Origin: Pelagovum sp. HNIBRBA483
Lineage (GTDB): Bacteria > Pseudomonadota > Alphaproteobacteria > Rhodobacterales > Rhodobacteraceae
Direction of reading: 5' to 3'
DNA length: 64,000 nt
NCBI RefSeq assembly: GCF_040931995.1
Contig: NZ_CP162412.1
Coordinates: forward strand, 2,457,001-2,521,000
The position numbers and the translations under genes were made by a program. Numbering within the stretch: the first letter of the stretch is position 1; every line of letters starts with the position of its first letter. Under the pieces are notes generated by a model. That model did not search any database, was not told the origin of the DNA, and saw only the letters and a list, made by a program, of their open reading frames with translations. Shown here one piece after another: positions 33,852 to 42,932 of the stretch.

Positions 33852-34834
33852 GCCTCTTGCTCCTTCCTGGCGTCCAGCGGGAACCAGCACGCAGCGCGCC
33901 CCGCCCCATCCGAAATATGTGGCCCTGGGTTCATCCGGCATTTGTCCTGCGCATAATCACACCGTGGATGAAACGCACAGCCGTCCGGCAAGTTGCCCAA
34001 ACGCGGCATTGATCCCGGAATTTGCCGCAACCGCCGGCGTCCTTGGCTCGCCAATGGCGTCGACGCCATCAGGCCTGCGGTATAGGGATGCGACGCCCGC
34101 GTCAGCACCTCCCGCACCGGCCCCAGTTCGGCCAAACGCCCCGCATACATCACCGCCACGCGGTCTGCGGCCTCGGCGATCACGCCCATGTCATGCGTCA
34201 CAAGCATCACCGCAACGCCACGCTCGCGGCACAACCGCTTCAACAACGCAATGATCTGCGCCTGCACCGAAACATCAAGCGCCGTGGTCGGTTCGTCGGC
34301 AATGACCAGCTCCGGCTCGGCGCATAGCGCCAAGGCAATCACGACGCGCTGCCGCATCCCGCCTGAGAACTCATGCGGATAACTATCGATCCTGTCCCGC
34401 GCAGCCGGAATGCCCACTTCCTCAAGCCCCGCGATCGCCCGCTCCCGCGCCTCGGCGGCAGTGACTGGCAGATGTTCGAGGATCGTCTCGGTCAATTGAT
34501 CGCCAATTGTCAGCAACGGGTTGAGCGATGTCAGCGGATCCTGAAAAATCATCCCGATCCGCCGCCCCCGCAGCTTCCGCATCGGCGCGCCACTCAGCCC
34601 GTCAATGCGCGTGTCGCCAAGCCATATTTCTCCGCCAGTGATGCGTGCGGGGCGGTCCAGCAGGCCGATCACCGCATTGCCGGTCATTGACTTGCCCGCG
34701 CCACTTTCCCCCACAACACCAAGGATTTCACCCCGCGCGATATCGTAGCTCACCCCGTCCACAGGGCGCAGTACACCGCGGCGGGTCGGAATTTCGACCA
34801 CAAGATCGCGTACCGAAAGAACCGTCTCGCTCAT
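33848..34834 (-). CDS. Oligopeptide/dipeptide ABC transporter ATPase 1 (OppD/DppD type)
   Basis: This is the other half of the ATPase heterodimer. The 328-residue protein has Walker A GVVGESGAGKSMTGNAVIG, Q-loop MIFQDPLTSLNPLL, signature EFSGGMRQRV, Walker B LVIADEPTTALD and LVTHDMGVI. The C-terminal segment CAFHPRCDYAQDKC can carry the cluster found in some DppD proteins. The ATG at 34834 shares one base with the permease stop (TAATG); the upstream in-frame extension lies in the permease gene and is rejected. Confidence 0.93.
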   Translation of the reverse strand: MSETVLSVRDLVVEIPTRRGVLRPVDGVSYDIARGEILGVVGESGAGKSMTGNAVIGLLDRPARITGGEIWLGDTRIDGLSGAPMRKLRGRRIGMIFQDPLTSLNPLLTIGDQLTETILEHLPVTAAEARERAIAGLEEVGIPAARDRIDSYPHEFSGGMRQRVVIALALCAEPELVIADEPTTALDVSVQAQIIALLKRLCRERGVAVMLVTHDMGVIAEAADRVAVMYAGRLAELGPVREVLTRASHPYTAGLMASTPLASQGRRRLRQIPGSMPRLGNLPDGCAFHPRCDYAQDKCRMNPGPHISDGAGRAACWFPLDARKEQEA

Positions 34835-35775
34835 TATCTCAGCCTCGGGTTCAAAGCGTCGCGCAACCAGTCTCCCAACAGGTTGACCGACAGCGCCAGC
34901 GCCAACAGCGTCGCCGCTGGGAATAGCAAAATCCACCACTCACCCGAGAACAGGAATCCCTGCCCGATACGGATCAACGTCCCCAACGATGGCTGGGTCG
35001 GTGGCGCGCCCACGCCGAGGAATGACAGCGTCGCCTCCGCGATGATCGCCAACGCAAGGCTGATCGTCGCGATCACCAGCACAGGGTTCAGCACGTTGGG
35101 CAGGATATGGCGCAGCATGATCGCAAGCGGCGCGCGGCCAATCAGGCGGGCCGCCTGCACATATTCCTTGTTCTTCTCAACGAGCGTCGCGCCCCGCACC
35201 ACCCGCGCGAACTGCACCCAGTCACTCAGTCCGATGGCGAGGATCAGCACCCAAATCGCCATCTGGTCGCGGTATTCAGGTGGCGTAATCCCCTTCGCGA
35301 TCCCGAAGATCAGCATCGCCACAAGGATCGCCGGAAAGGTCAGCTGCACGTCTGCCACCCGCATGATGACCGTTTCGGTCCAGCCACCCAGATAGCCGGC
35401 CAGCAGGCCCAGCACCACGCCCAGCACAAGCGCCAGCATCACCGCCGCAAAACCCACAAACAGCGAAATGCGCATGCCAAACAGGATCGTGGAGAACACA
35501 TCCCGCCCCTGATCGTCGGTGCCAAGCCAGAAGGTTTCGCCGGTAAAGGCGTTCGGCTCCATCGGCGGGGTGAACCCGTTCATCAGGTTCAGCGTCGCTG
35601 GGTTGAACGGATCAAACGGCGCTATCAACGGCGCGAAAACCGCCGCCAGCACCATCAGCAAGACCACGCCAGCCGAGGCCAAGGCCACCGGCGCATGGCG
35701 GAAAGAATAGACGAAATCACTTTGCCAGATTTCTGCCAGCCGCCGCCGCATTGGGGAGGACGTCGTTCCACTCAT
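34834..35775 (-). CDS. Peptide-type ABC transporter permease 2 (DppC/OppC type)
   Basis: This 313-residue inner-membrane permease has the N-terminal OppC segment (FVYSFRHAPVALASAGVVLL) followed by the long periplasmic loop FDPFNPATLNLMNGFTPPME, which includes WLGTDDQGRDVFS. The EAA-type loop is VQAARLIGRAPLAIMLRHIL. It overlaps DppB-type upstream by ATGA and OppD-type downstream by one base. Confidence 0.93.
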   Translation of the reverse strand: MSGTTSSPMRRRLAEIWQSDFVYSFRHAPVALASAGVVLLMVLAAVFAPLIAPFDPFNPATLNLMNGFTPPMEPNAFTGETFWLGTDDQGRDVFSTILFGMRISLFVGFAAVMLALVLGVVLGLLAGYLGGWTETVIMRVADVQLTFPAILVAMLIFGIAKGITPPEYRDQMAIWVLILAIGLSDWVQFARVVRGATLVEKNKEYVQAARLIGRAPLAIMLRHILPNVLNPVLVIATISLALAIIAEATLSFLGVGAPPTQPSLGTLIRIGQGFLFSGEWWILLFPAATLLALALSVNLLGDWLRDALNPRLR

Positions 35776-36758
35776 TTTCCCGCACCTCCCGAACGATCCA
35801 CCCGCAAGCGCGGATCAATGGCAAAATACAGCAGATCAACAATCAAGTTGATCCCCACAAACATCACCGAAATCAGCATCAGATAAGCCGCCATCACGGG
35901 GATATCGACGAACTGGATCGCATTGATGAACAGCAACCCAACCCCCGGCCACTGAAAGACCGTCTCGGTAATGATCGCAAAGGCGATGATCGAACCAAGC
36001 TGAAGGCCGGTGATCGTAATAACCGGGACCAGCGTGTTCTTCAGCGCATGGCGGAAATTCACCGCCCGCTCCCGCAGCCCCCGCGCCCGCGCAAACCGGA
36101 TGTAATCCTGCCGCAGCACTTCCAGCATCTCGGTGCGAACAAGCCGCATGATCAGCGTCATTTGATAAAGCCCCAGCGTGATCGACGGCAGGATCAGCGC
36201 CTTCAGGCCCGACAACGTCAAGAAGCCGGTCGTCCACCCGCCAACATCCACCACCTCGCCGCGCCCAAAGCTGGGCAGCCAGCCCAGTTCCACTGAGAAC
36301 AAGTAAATCAGCAATATCCCGATCAGGAAGGTCGGCAATGATACCCCGACCAAACTGAGCGTCATGATCACACTGGCCGAAAATCCGCGTCGTCGGATAG
36401 CGGTAAAGACGCCAAGCCCGATCCCCATCACCAGCGCCATCATCCCCGAAACCGCTGCCAGCTCCAGCGTTGCGGGCGCGCGTTCCATTAGGATCTCCGA
36501 TACGGGCCGCCCTTGCCGGTAACTCAAGCCAAAGTTGCCCTGTGCCGCTTCTTGCAAGAAACGCCAGTACTGAACGGGAAACGGCAGATCGAGCCCCAGC
36601 CTATCGCGCAGCCGCTCGATATCAGCCTGCGTGCGCTCCTGCCCAAGCATGTTATCGACCGGATCACCGACGTAACGGAACATTGCAAAGGCAACCAATC
36701 CAACGATCAGCAGCACGATCGCTGATTGGAAAACGCGTCTGAGAACATAGGCGAGCAT
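35772..36758 (-). CDS. Peptide-type ABC transporter permease 1 (DppB/OppB type)
   Basis: This 328-residue inner-membrane permease begins MLAYVLRRVFQSAIVLLIVG, the usual DppB start. It carries the family's GLDLPFPVQYWRFLQEAAQG periplasmic segment and the EAA loop YIRFARARGLRERAVNFRHA. It follows the binding-protein gene after a 96-base gap with a strong stem-loop. Confidence 0.93.
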   Translation of the reverse strand: MLAYVLRRVFQSAIVLLIVGLVAFAMFRYVGDPVDNMLGQERTQADIERLRDRLGLDLPFPVQYWRFLQEAAQGNFGLSYRQGRPVSEILMERAPATLELAAVSGMMALVMGIGLGVFTAIRRRGFSASVIMTLSLVGVSLPTFLIGILLIYLFSVELGWLPSFGRGEVVDVGGWTTGFLTLSGLKALILPSITLGLYQMTLIMRLVRTEMLEVLRQDYIRFARARGLRERAVNFRHALKNTLVPVITITGLQLGSIIAFAIITETVFQWPGVGLLFINAIQFVDIPVMAAYLMLISVMFVGINLIVDLLYFAIDPRLRVDRSGGAGK

Positions 36759-36775
36759 GGGACCCCGAATGGTTG

Positions 36776-36810
36776 CCCGCCCGCGCGGGTTTTACGGCCG
36801 CGCGGGCGGG
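36776..36810 (-). terminator. Strong stem-loop between binding-protein and permease genes
   Basis: CCCGCCCGCGCGG at 36776-36788 and CCGCGCGGGCGGG at 36798-36810 form a perfect 13-bp stem. It lies 44 bases beyond the solute-binding-protein stop. There is no proper T-run on the leftward strand, so it is best read as an mRNA-stabilising or partially terminating element that raises binding-protein expression over the permeases. Confidence 0.7.
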
Positions 36811-36854
36811 TTAAACACAAAGAGAGACGGCGCCTCAGCGCCGCCCCATCCTTA

Positions 36855-38435
36855 TCAGTTCATGGTGAAGAACTTCATCTTCGGATCGTCTTCCGGGCTC
36901 ACTTCGATGCCCACGGCATCGGTCATACCCCAGTTCAGCACCTGATGGTGGATCGGGATATAGAGCTGGTCGTCCTGAACATGATCCCAGATCGCCTGAA
37001 TGGTAGCGTTACGGGCGTCCAGATCCGTTTCCGAAGCAAGGCTCTGGATCATCGCATCCACCTCGGCATTCGCGTAGCCAGTACCGTTCCAGCTGCCGCG
37101 CTCGTCGCCACGGGTATGAACAAGGAAGTTGAAGATGTACTCGGAGTCATATGTCGGCACACCCCAGCCCAGCATGTAGAAGTCCGTCTGATCATTGGTG
37201 ATGAGCGGGAAGTGCTGCGCCTTCGGCTTCGCATCGAGGTTCACGGTGATGCCGATCTGCGCCAACATACCAACCGTGGCCTGACAGATCGCCTCATCGT
37301 TGATGTAGCGGTCATTCGGGCAGTCCAGCTGGATCGAGAAACCGTCCTCATACCCCGCCTCGGCCATCAACGCCGTCGCCGCTTCAATATCGGTTTTCGA
37401 CGCGGCATCCATTTCGGCGGTCCAGCCGTTCACGAAGGGCGGCGCGATCATACCAGCCGGCTCCGACTGGCCGCGCATCACCACCTGCTTGATGGCATCG
37501 CGGTTGATCGCCATGCTCATCGCGCGGCGTACCCGCACATCGGCCAGCGGGTTCGCACCTTCAACGTTGTCGTTGGCGATGTCATCCGCGCCTTGGTTCA
37601 TCCCGAAGAAGATCACGCGGTTTTGCGGTGCGGTCTTCACGGTCAGCCCGTCAGTGCTTGCAACACGGTCAAGGTCTTGCACCGGCACGTCTTGAATGAA
37701 GTCCACTTCACCCGACAACAGCGCCGCAACGCGGGTCGCAGCGTTCTGGATCGGGGTGTAGACGATTTCCGTCACTTCGAGCGGGAACTCCCCCATGCCC
37801 CAGTAGTCGGGGTTCTGGGTCAGCACCGTCTTTACGTCCGGCTCACGGCTAACAAGCATATACGGGCCGGTGCCGTTGGTGTTGGTTGAGGCATAGGTCG
37901 TCTCGCCACCTTCAACATCCTGCACATCAACAGCGCCATTGGCCTCGGCCCAGCCGCTGTCCATCATGAACAGGTTCGTCAGGTTGGACGAAAGGATCGG
38001 GTTCGGACCATCCGTCACGATCTCAACCGTGTAATCATCCGCCGCCCGCACTTCGACGATCGACGTCAGCAATTCTTTCATGTCCGAGTTCTCGGACTTC
38101 GCGCGATTGATCGAGAACACAACGTCCTCGGCAGTGAAATCCGCGCCGTCATGGTACTTCACGCCTTGGCGGAGGTTAAAGACCCAGACATTCGGATCAT
38201 CAGCGGAAGGCGCCCAATCGGTCGCCAATGCGGGCTGGAACTGTCCGGCCATATCACGAATGATCAGCGGCTCGTAAATCTGGTGGGCAAGCGTATGGGT
38301 CGGCCCTTCGTTCTGCGCATGCGGGTCCAGCGTCAGCGAATCGCCCGCGCGCGCCCAGCGCAACGTTTCAGCCGATGCGCCCACGGCTGTCGTGGCAAGC
38401 AAAGCCACTGCAAGTAAACCTGTGCGTGTTTTCAT
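36855..38435 (-). CDS. ABC transporter periplasmic binding protein, peptide/nickel family (DppA type)
   Basis: This is the extracytoplasmic receptor of the importer. The 526-residue precursor has a signal peptide (MKTRTGLLAVALLATTAVGASA) and the family-5 binding-protein start LRWARAGDSLTLDPHAQNEG. Later blocks include FNLRQGVKYHDGADFTAEDV and RRAMSMAINRDAIKQVVMRG. GGGGAGACGA precedes the ATG at 38435. Peptides are the default ligand, but related receptors bind opines, nickel chelates or sugars. The adjacent Mo-hydroxylase leaves the ligand open. Confidence 0.92.
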   Translation of the reverse strand: MKTRTGLLAVALLATTAVGASAETLRWARAGDSLTLDPHAQNEGPTHTLAHQIYEPLIIRDMAGQFQPALATDWAPSADDPNVWVFNLRQGVKYHDGADFTAEDVVFSINRAKSENSDMKELLTSIVEVRAADDYTVEIVTDGPNPILSSNLTNLFMMDSGWAEANGAVDVQDVEGGETTYASTNTNGTGPYMLVSREPDVKTVLTQNPDYWGMGEFPLEVTEIVYTPIQNAATRVAALLSGEVDFIQDVPVQDLDRVASTDGLTVKTAPQNRVIFFGMNQGADDIANDNVEGANPLADVRVRRAMSMAINRDAIKQVVMRGQSEPAGMIAPPFVNGWTAEMDAASKTDIEAATALMAEAGYEDGFSIQLDCPNDRYINDEAICQATVGMLAQIGITVNLDAKPKAQHFPLITNDQTDFYMLGWGVPTYDSEYIFNFLVHTRGDERGSWNGTGYANAEVDAMIQSLASETDLDARNATIQAIWDHVQDDQLYIPIHHQVLNWGMTDAVGIEVSPEDDPKMKFFTMN

Positions 38436-38813
38436 TAAATCGTCTCCCCTGGTGAAGGCCATTTTTTTGACCAATTGGACAGCAAGGTAATCAGCCCTGC
38501 ATATGGGTCAACCCATCTTCATGAAAACCAGACGCATTTCGCCTCTGCACAACGCTATAGAACGCAGCGTCACATATTCAGAATGCTCATGCAGGTTGCG
38601 CCAACCCCCTCAATCCACTGATTTTTCAACTCACAGGCGCTACAATGAAGCTCAACTCAAAGGTGCAAATAGCAGCCTCCCCAGCGCCTCCCGCGTTGGA
38701 GACGCCGCCAATTATTTCGCAAATCACTCTATTGGTTTCGCTCCGCGTAGTGAGGCAAGGATCACTTTGGTTCCAAGCCCCGCTCGACACCAAGACGGTC
38801 CGCGCCCTCTGCG
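38436..38813. other. Gene-free region with promoter of the peptide-type transporter
   Basis: These 378 bases hold no gene I can support. Near the transporter start, TGACCAATTGGACA at 38468-38481 is a near-perfect palindrome centred on CCAATTGG and may be an operator, flanked by an A-rich stretch. The remainder has no clear hairpin, repeat or coding signal. Confidence 0.5.
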
Positions 38814-39056
38814 TCAGCCGCCCTTCAAACGGTTCATCAGGTACACTTCTGCCCCCGGCGGGATCGGGACATGCCGGCCAACATGGATCTCTCCATCCAC
38901 CGCGACGGATACCCCTTGTGCGATGATCGGCTCCAGCGCCGGATGCGCCGCTACCAGCGCATCCAACATTTCTCCGATGGTTTCGGCTTCAACCTCAACG
39001 ACGAGCTCATCACCCACGAAGCGGCGCATACCGGACCAAAGGTTCACCTCAACCAT
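38814..39056 (-). CDS. MoaD/ThiS-family small protein
   Basis: This 80-residue protein has a beta-grasp (ubiquitin-like) pattern and ends in Arg-Leu-Lys-Gly-Gly, with the terminal di-glycine required for sulfur transfer in MoaD and ThiS. Visible family segments are VEVEAETIGEMLDALVAAHP, SVAVDGEIHVGRHVPIPPG and AEVYLMNRLKGG. It overlaps the end of the large Mo-hydroxylase subunit gene by 8 bases. It may donate sulfur for the molybdenum cofactor or for the essential sulfido ligand of this enzyme, or belong to a ThiS-like route. The association is seen; the role is inferred. Confidence 0.75.
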   Translation of the reverse strand: MVEVNLWSGMRRFVGDELVVEVEAETIGEMLDALVAAHPALEPIIAQGVSVAVDGEIHVGRHVPIPPGAEVYLMNRLKGG

Positions 39057-41295
39057 TCCGCTGCGCCTTCATCGCGGCAAGAACGCTCGGCGGGTTCATC
39101 GGCAAGTCACGCAACCGCGTGCCAGTGGCCGAATGGATCGCATTGGCAATTGCCGGCAGTGGCGGCGCGATGCCTGTCTCGCCAACCCCGCGTACCCCGA
39201 ACGGGTGGCCCGGGTTCGGCACTTCCACGATCACCGTGTCGATCATCGGCAGGTCAGAGGCCACAGGCACGCGATAATCGAGGAACACGCTGTTTTGCAG
39301 CCGCCCGTCATCGCCATAGACATAGCCCTCATTGAGCGCCCAGCCGATGCCCTGCGCCGCGCCGCCCTGATACTGCCCTTCCACATAGGCAGGGTGGATC
39401 GCGCGGCCCGCATCCTGCACCACCAGATAGCGCAGCACCGTCGTCCGGCCGGTTTCGGGGTCCACTTCCACATCGACCACATGGCAGCCGAAGCTCGCGC
39501 CATAGCCGCTCAGGTTGCCCTCGTGGTGGCCCGAAATCGGGCCGCCGGTATCGCCCATGTTGCCCGCAATCTCGGCGATGCTCATCGGCGGGAATTTACC
39601 TGCATTTGGCCCTGCGGGTCTTACAGCGCCGTCCACCCATTCAACGGCTTCAGGGTCGATCCCCCATTCCACCGCCGCACGGCGGCACATTTCCTTGATC
39701 GCCGCGTTGCTGGCTTCCACTGCGGCCTTGCCGGTGGCAAAGGTCGCGCGGCTGCCGTGGGTCGGCTCGTTGACGCCCAGCGCGCCGGTTTCAACGATGT
39801 TCACCCGCACGTTCTCGTAGGGGATGCCAAACGTCTCCGCCGTCATCAGCGCAATCGAGGCACGGCTGCCACCGATATCGGGCGTACCGGCAGAAACCGT
39901 CACCGTCCCGTCCTCCGAAAGCGCCACCGTCACGGACGTCTCGCCGCCGTGGTTGAACCAGAAGCCCGCCGCCACGCCGCGCCCTTGGTTCGGGCCAAGC
40001 GGTGCAGAAAGGTTCGGATGTGCCTTCGCGGCTTCGAGCGTTTCCACAAGGCCGATTTTCTTGAATTTCGGCCCGTAGCTCGATTTGTCGCCTTCCCGCA
40101 CGGCGTTCTTGAGGCGCATCTCCAGCGGATCAAGGCCCAGTTCACGGCACATCTCGTCGATCAGGCTCTCCACCGCGAACGCCGCCATCGGCGATCCCGG
40201 TGCGCGGTAGGCCGCAGCCTTCGGGCGGTTCGCCAGCACATCATAGCCGATATGCATGACCGCCGGCATTTTGTACGGCGCAAAGGCACAATCCAGCGCC
40301 ATATCCACCGGCGCTCCCCAGAACGCGCCACCCTGCATGCGGAATTCCACATGCCCTGCGGTCAGCATCCCGTCCTTGCTCATGCCGATCTTCACATCCA
40401 TAGAGGCCGAGGCAGTCGGCCCCGTCGCCCGCAGCACTTCCGAACGGCTCATCACGATCTTCACAGGGCGGCCACCCGCCTTGCGGCTCAGCGCCAGCGA
40501 CAGTGGCTCCATAAAGATCGTCGTCTTGCCGCCAAAGCCGCCACCGATCTCCGATGGCGTCACCCGCAGTTGCGACTTTTCAAGGCCCAGAACATCGGCA
40601 CACATCTTGCGAATGTACCACTGCCCCTGCGTGCATACCCACATCTCGCCCTTGCCATCGGCACCAAGCTGCCCGAGGCAGGCATGCGGCTCGATATACC
40701 CCTGATGGGTGGCTTCGGTCTTGTAAGTCTTTTCCATCACCAGATCGGCAGCCGCAAATCCGGCCTCCAGATCGCCGCGCCCGTTCTCGAAATACCGCAC
40801 CACGTTCGGCGGCATCCCTTCGGGTACGCTGGGCAGCGCCGCCCCTTCGCGGATCACCACCGCATCAGGCTTGATCGCTTCGTCCACGTCCACCACATGC
40901 GGCAGAACCTCGTACTCGACCTCGATCAACCGCGCGGCTTCCTCGGCCCGCAGCTTCGATGTGGCAGCAACGGCAGCAACGGCATGGCCGTCATAAAGCG
41001 CCTTCTCGCCCGCCATGGTGTTTTCTTGCAGGTCCCACTCGTCGCCGGTCAGGCCGGTGGGGAAATCGGCGCGCGTCACCACCGCTTTGACGCCGGTAAG
41101 CGCCTCGGCCTTCGAGGTGTCGATCTTCACGATCCGCGCATGTGCATGCGGCGAGCGGACAACAGCGCCCCACAGCATACCAGGTGCAGAGATATCCGCG
41201 CCGTAACGGGCGCGGCCAGTGACCTTGTCCAGCCCGTCAGGGCGATCAGGACGTGTACCAACAAGCCGATACTGGTTGAATTCGTCTTTCGCCAT
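39049..41295 (-). CDS. Molybdenum hydroxylase large subunit (xanthine dehydrogenase family)
   Basis: This 748-residue catalytic subunit holds the molybdopterin cofactor. Cofactor motifs are the EIGGGFGGKT block near residue 240, AYRAPGSPMAAFAVESLIDE and the C-terminal GVGETGIAPPLPAIANAIH whose glutamate is the catalytic base. The AYRAPG motif excludes form I CO dehydrogenase (which has Cys in this loop). A hydroxylase of an aldehyde, N-heterocycle or similar carbon is expected. Its ATG at 41295 overlaps the small-subunit stop (TGATG); the in-frame GTG at 41298 is one codon earlier and less likely. Confidence 0.92.
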   Translation of the reverse strand: MAKDEFNQYRLVGTRPDRPDGLDKVTGRARYGADISAPGMLWGAVVRSPHAHARIVKIDTSKAEALTGVKAVVTRADFPTGLTGDEWDLQENTMAGEKALYDGHAVAAVAATSKLRAEEAARLIEVEYEVLPHVVDVDEAIKPDAVVIREGAALPSVPEGMPPNVVRYFENGRGDLEAGFAAADLVMEKTYKTEATHQGYIEPHACLGQLGADGKGEMWVCTQGQWYIRKMCADVLGLEKSQLRVTPSEIGGGFGGKTTIFMEPLSLALSRKAGGRPVKIVMSRSEVLRATGPTASASMDVKIGMSKDGMLTAGHVEFRMQGGAFWGAPVDMALDCAFAPYKMPAVMHIGYDVLANRPKAAAYRAPGSPMAAFAVESLIDEMCRELGLDPLEMRLKNAVREGDKSSYGPKFKKIGLVETLEAAKAHPNLSAPLGPNQGRGVAAGFWFNHGGETSVTVALSEDGTVTVSAGTPDIGGSRASIALMTAETFGIPYENVRVNIVETGALGVNEPTHGSRATFATGKAAVEASNAAIKEMCRRAAVEWGIDPEAVEWVDGAVRPAGPNAGKFPPMSIAEIAGNMGDTGGPISGHHEGNLSGYGASFGCHVVDVEVDPETGRTTVLRYLVVQDAGRAIHPAYVEGQYQGGAAQGIGWALNEGYVYGDDGRLQNSVFLDYRVPVASDLPMIDTVIVEVPNPGHPFGVRGVGETGIAPPLPAIANAIHSATGTRLRDLPMNPPSVLAAMKAQRNG

Positions 41296-41777
41296 CACAC
41301 TGCCTCCTGCCGCATTTCGGCTGCCGCATCCATCACGGCCCGCACGATCTTGTCATAGCCCGTGCACCGGCACAGGTTGCCCGCCAGCCAATAGCGGACT
41401 TCGGTTTCGGTCGGGTCGGGGTTCTTCTCCAAAAGCGCCTTCGCCGCAACGAGGAACCCCGGCGTGCAAAAGCCGCATTGCAGCGCCGCATGTTCAATGA
41501 ACTTGCGCTGTAGCGGGTGCAACTCATGGCCCTCTGCCATCCCCTCGACAGTGCCGATCTCGCGGCCCTCGGCCTCGATCCCCAACACGAGGCACGAGCA
41601 AACAAGCGTGCCGTCCAGAGTCACCGAACAGGCGCCGCAATCGCCAGTGCCGCAGCCTTCTTTGGTGCCGGTCAGGTCCAGCTGGTCGCGCAAACAGTCG
41701 AGCAACGTCTCGCGCGGATCGGCAAGAAACTCAACCCTGTCGCCATTGACAGTGGTGCTAACGTGGATCTTGCTCAT
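41295..41777 (-). CDS. Molybdenum hydroxylase small subunit, (2Fe-2S)
   Basis: This 160-residue electron-transfer subunit carries two [2Fe-2S] clusters. The plant-type N-terminal cluster shows as KEGCGTGDCGACSVTLDG plus a later cysteine in LVCSCLVLG. The helical C-terminal one shows as LQCGFCTPGFLVAAKALL and GNLCRCTGYDKIVRAVM. It partners the large subunit encoded next and the FAD subunit before it. Confidence 0.95.
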   Translation of the reverse strand: MSKIHVSTTVNGDRVEFLADPRETLLDCLRDQLDLTGTKEGCGTGDCGACSVTLDGTLVCSCLVLGIEAEGREIGTVEGMAEGHELHPLQRKFIEHAALQCGFCTPGFLVAAKALLEKNPDPTETEVRYWLAGNLCRCTGYDKIVRAVMDAAAEMRQEAV

Positions 41778-42640
41778 ACCTTCTCTCCTTTCGCGCGGGC
41801 ATAGGCCACCAGCGCCACGCGCCGTGCCAATACGCCCACAACTTCCGTTCTGAATTCGGTGGTGCCGCGCTTATCGCTGATCGGGCTTGCCGCCGCGCTC
41901 ACCGCTGCCGCCAGCGCCGCAAGCGCCGCGTCATCGAGCGTGCTGCCGATGATCGCGTCAGCGGCGTCCTTCACCAGCCGGATCGTCGGCGCCACCGCGC
42001 CGATGGCAACCCGCGCTTCGGTCACGGTATCGCCCTCAACCCGCAGGTTAATCGCACAGCCAGCCACCGCGATGTCCATCTCGGTCCGTGGGATAAAGCG
42101 CTGATAGGCATCACCGCCCCCCGCGCCACGCGCCGGAAGGCGCACTGCGGCAATCACTTCGCCCTTGGCCAGCGTTGTCTTGCCGGGGCCTGCGGGGATT
42201 TCTTCGATCGGCACCACGCGGCTGCCCGAGGGGCCAACGATCTTCGCCACAGCACCAGCCGCCACCAATCCGGGCACTCCGTCCGCCGCAGGCGAGCCGT
42301 TGCACAGGTTGCCAGTGAGCGTCGCCCGCCCCTGTACCTGCGTTGAACCAACAAGCTCCATACCTTCCACAACACCGGGCCAATCGGCACAAAGCGCCTC
42401 ATGCGCACCAAGCCGCGCGCCAGCCACGGCGACGCCGATTTCCCAGCTGCCATCCTCGAGGCGGGTAATATCATTGACGCCCGCGATGTGCTTGAGATCA
42501 ATCAGATCGTCCGGCGTCACAATCCCCGCGCGCATCTGCACCAGCACATCGGTGCCACCGGCCATGAACCGCGTGACGCCTTCGGCCTTTTCCGCGATTG
42601 CGGCAGCTTCTTCGAATGACTTTGCTGCGTGATACCGCAT
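41774..42640 (-). CDS. Molybdenum hydroxylase medium subunit, FAD-binding (CoxM/CutM type)
   Basis: This 288-residue FAD subunit completes the three-part Mo-hydroxylase. FAD motifs are FMAGGTDVLVQMRAG and the block QGRATLTGNLCNGSPAADGV. The C-terminal CO_deh_flav_C-like end is GTTEFRTEVVGVLARRVALV. AGGAGAGACG precedes the ATG at 42640; an in-frame upstream extension of 40 residues lacks family sequence. It is the first gene of the leftward operon (M-S-L-MoaD order). Confidence 0.92.
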   Translation of the reverse strand: MRYHAAKSFEEAAAIAEKAEGVTRFMAGGTDVLVQMRAGIVTPDDLIDLKHIAGVNDITRLEDGSWEIGVAVAGARLGAHEALCADWPGVVEGMELVGSTQVQGRATLTGNLCNGSPAADGVPGLVAAGAVAKIVGPSGSRVVPIEEIPAGPGKTTLAKGEVIAAVRLPARGAGGGDAYQRFIPRTEMDIAVAGCAINLRVEGDTVTEARVAIGAVAPTIRLVKDAADAIIGSTLDDAALAALAAAVSAAASPISDKRGTTEFRTEVVGVLARRVALVAYARAKGEKV

Positions 42641-42932
42641 CGTCTCTCCTATCGCTAAATCTTCTGCGGCTACCAGCAGCGGTACCGCCTCGCCTCCTGA
42701 TGGGGCAGCTAGAGCACCCCATTTCGCGGTCAATAAATCCACTCTCGCAGAACTCCGCAACCGCTTCCAGCGACAACGGACGGTTTCTCGGCGTCAATTT
42801 CACCAAAAACCCGATTTCCCCCACATATCGCCCAACCAAACACGCCACCGCACCCTTTGAAAAGCCCCTCGCATTAGCCTTCAGCAATAACGGACCGCTT
42901 GCCATACGCCCGGTTCCGGTGTTGATGATCTC

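Noticed and set aside
38503-41358. A 951-codon open frame on the + strand opposite the Mo-hydroxylase
   Set aside because: It lies antiparallel to a gene with complete family motifs, its translation is rich in Arg/His/Pro as expected from a G+C-rich complement, and it has no domain-like content.
39049-42640. Carbon monoxide dehydrogenase (coxMSL)
   Set aside because: The active-site loop reads AYRAPGSP, not the cysteine-containing form I loop, so only the general Mo-hydroxylase family is claimed.
42641-42932. Possible gene in the gap between the Mo-hydroxylase and the MFS exporter
   Set aside because: Short open frames exist on both strands, but none has a ribosome site, a recognisable motif or a coherent composition.
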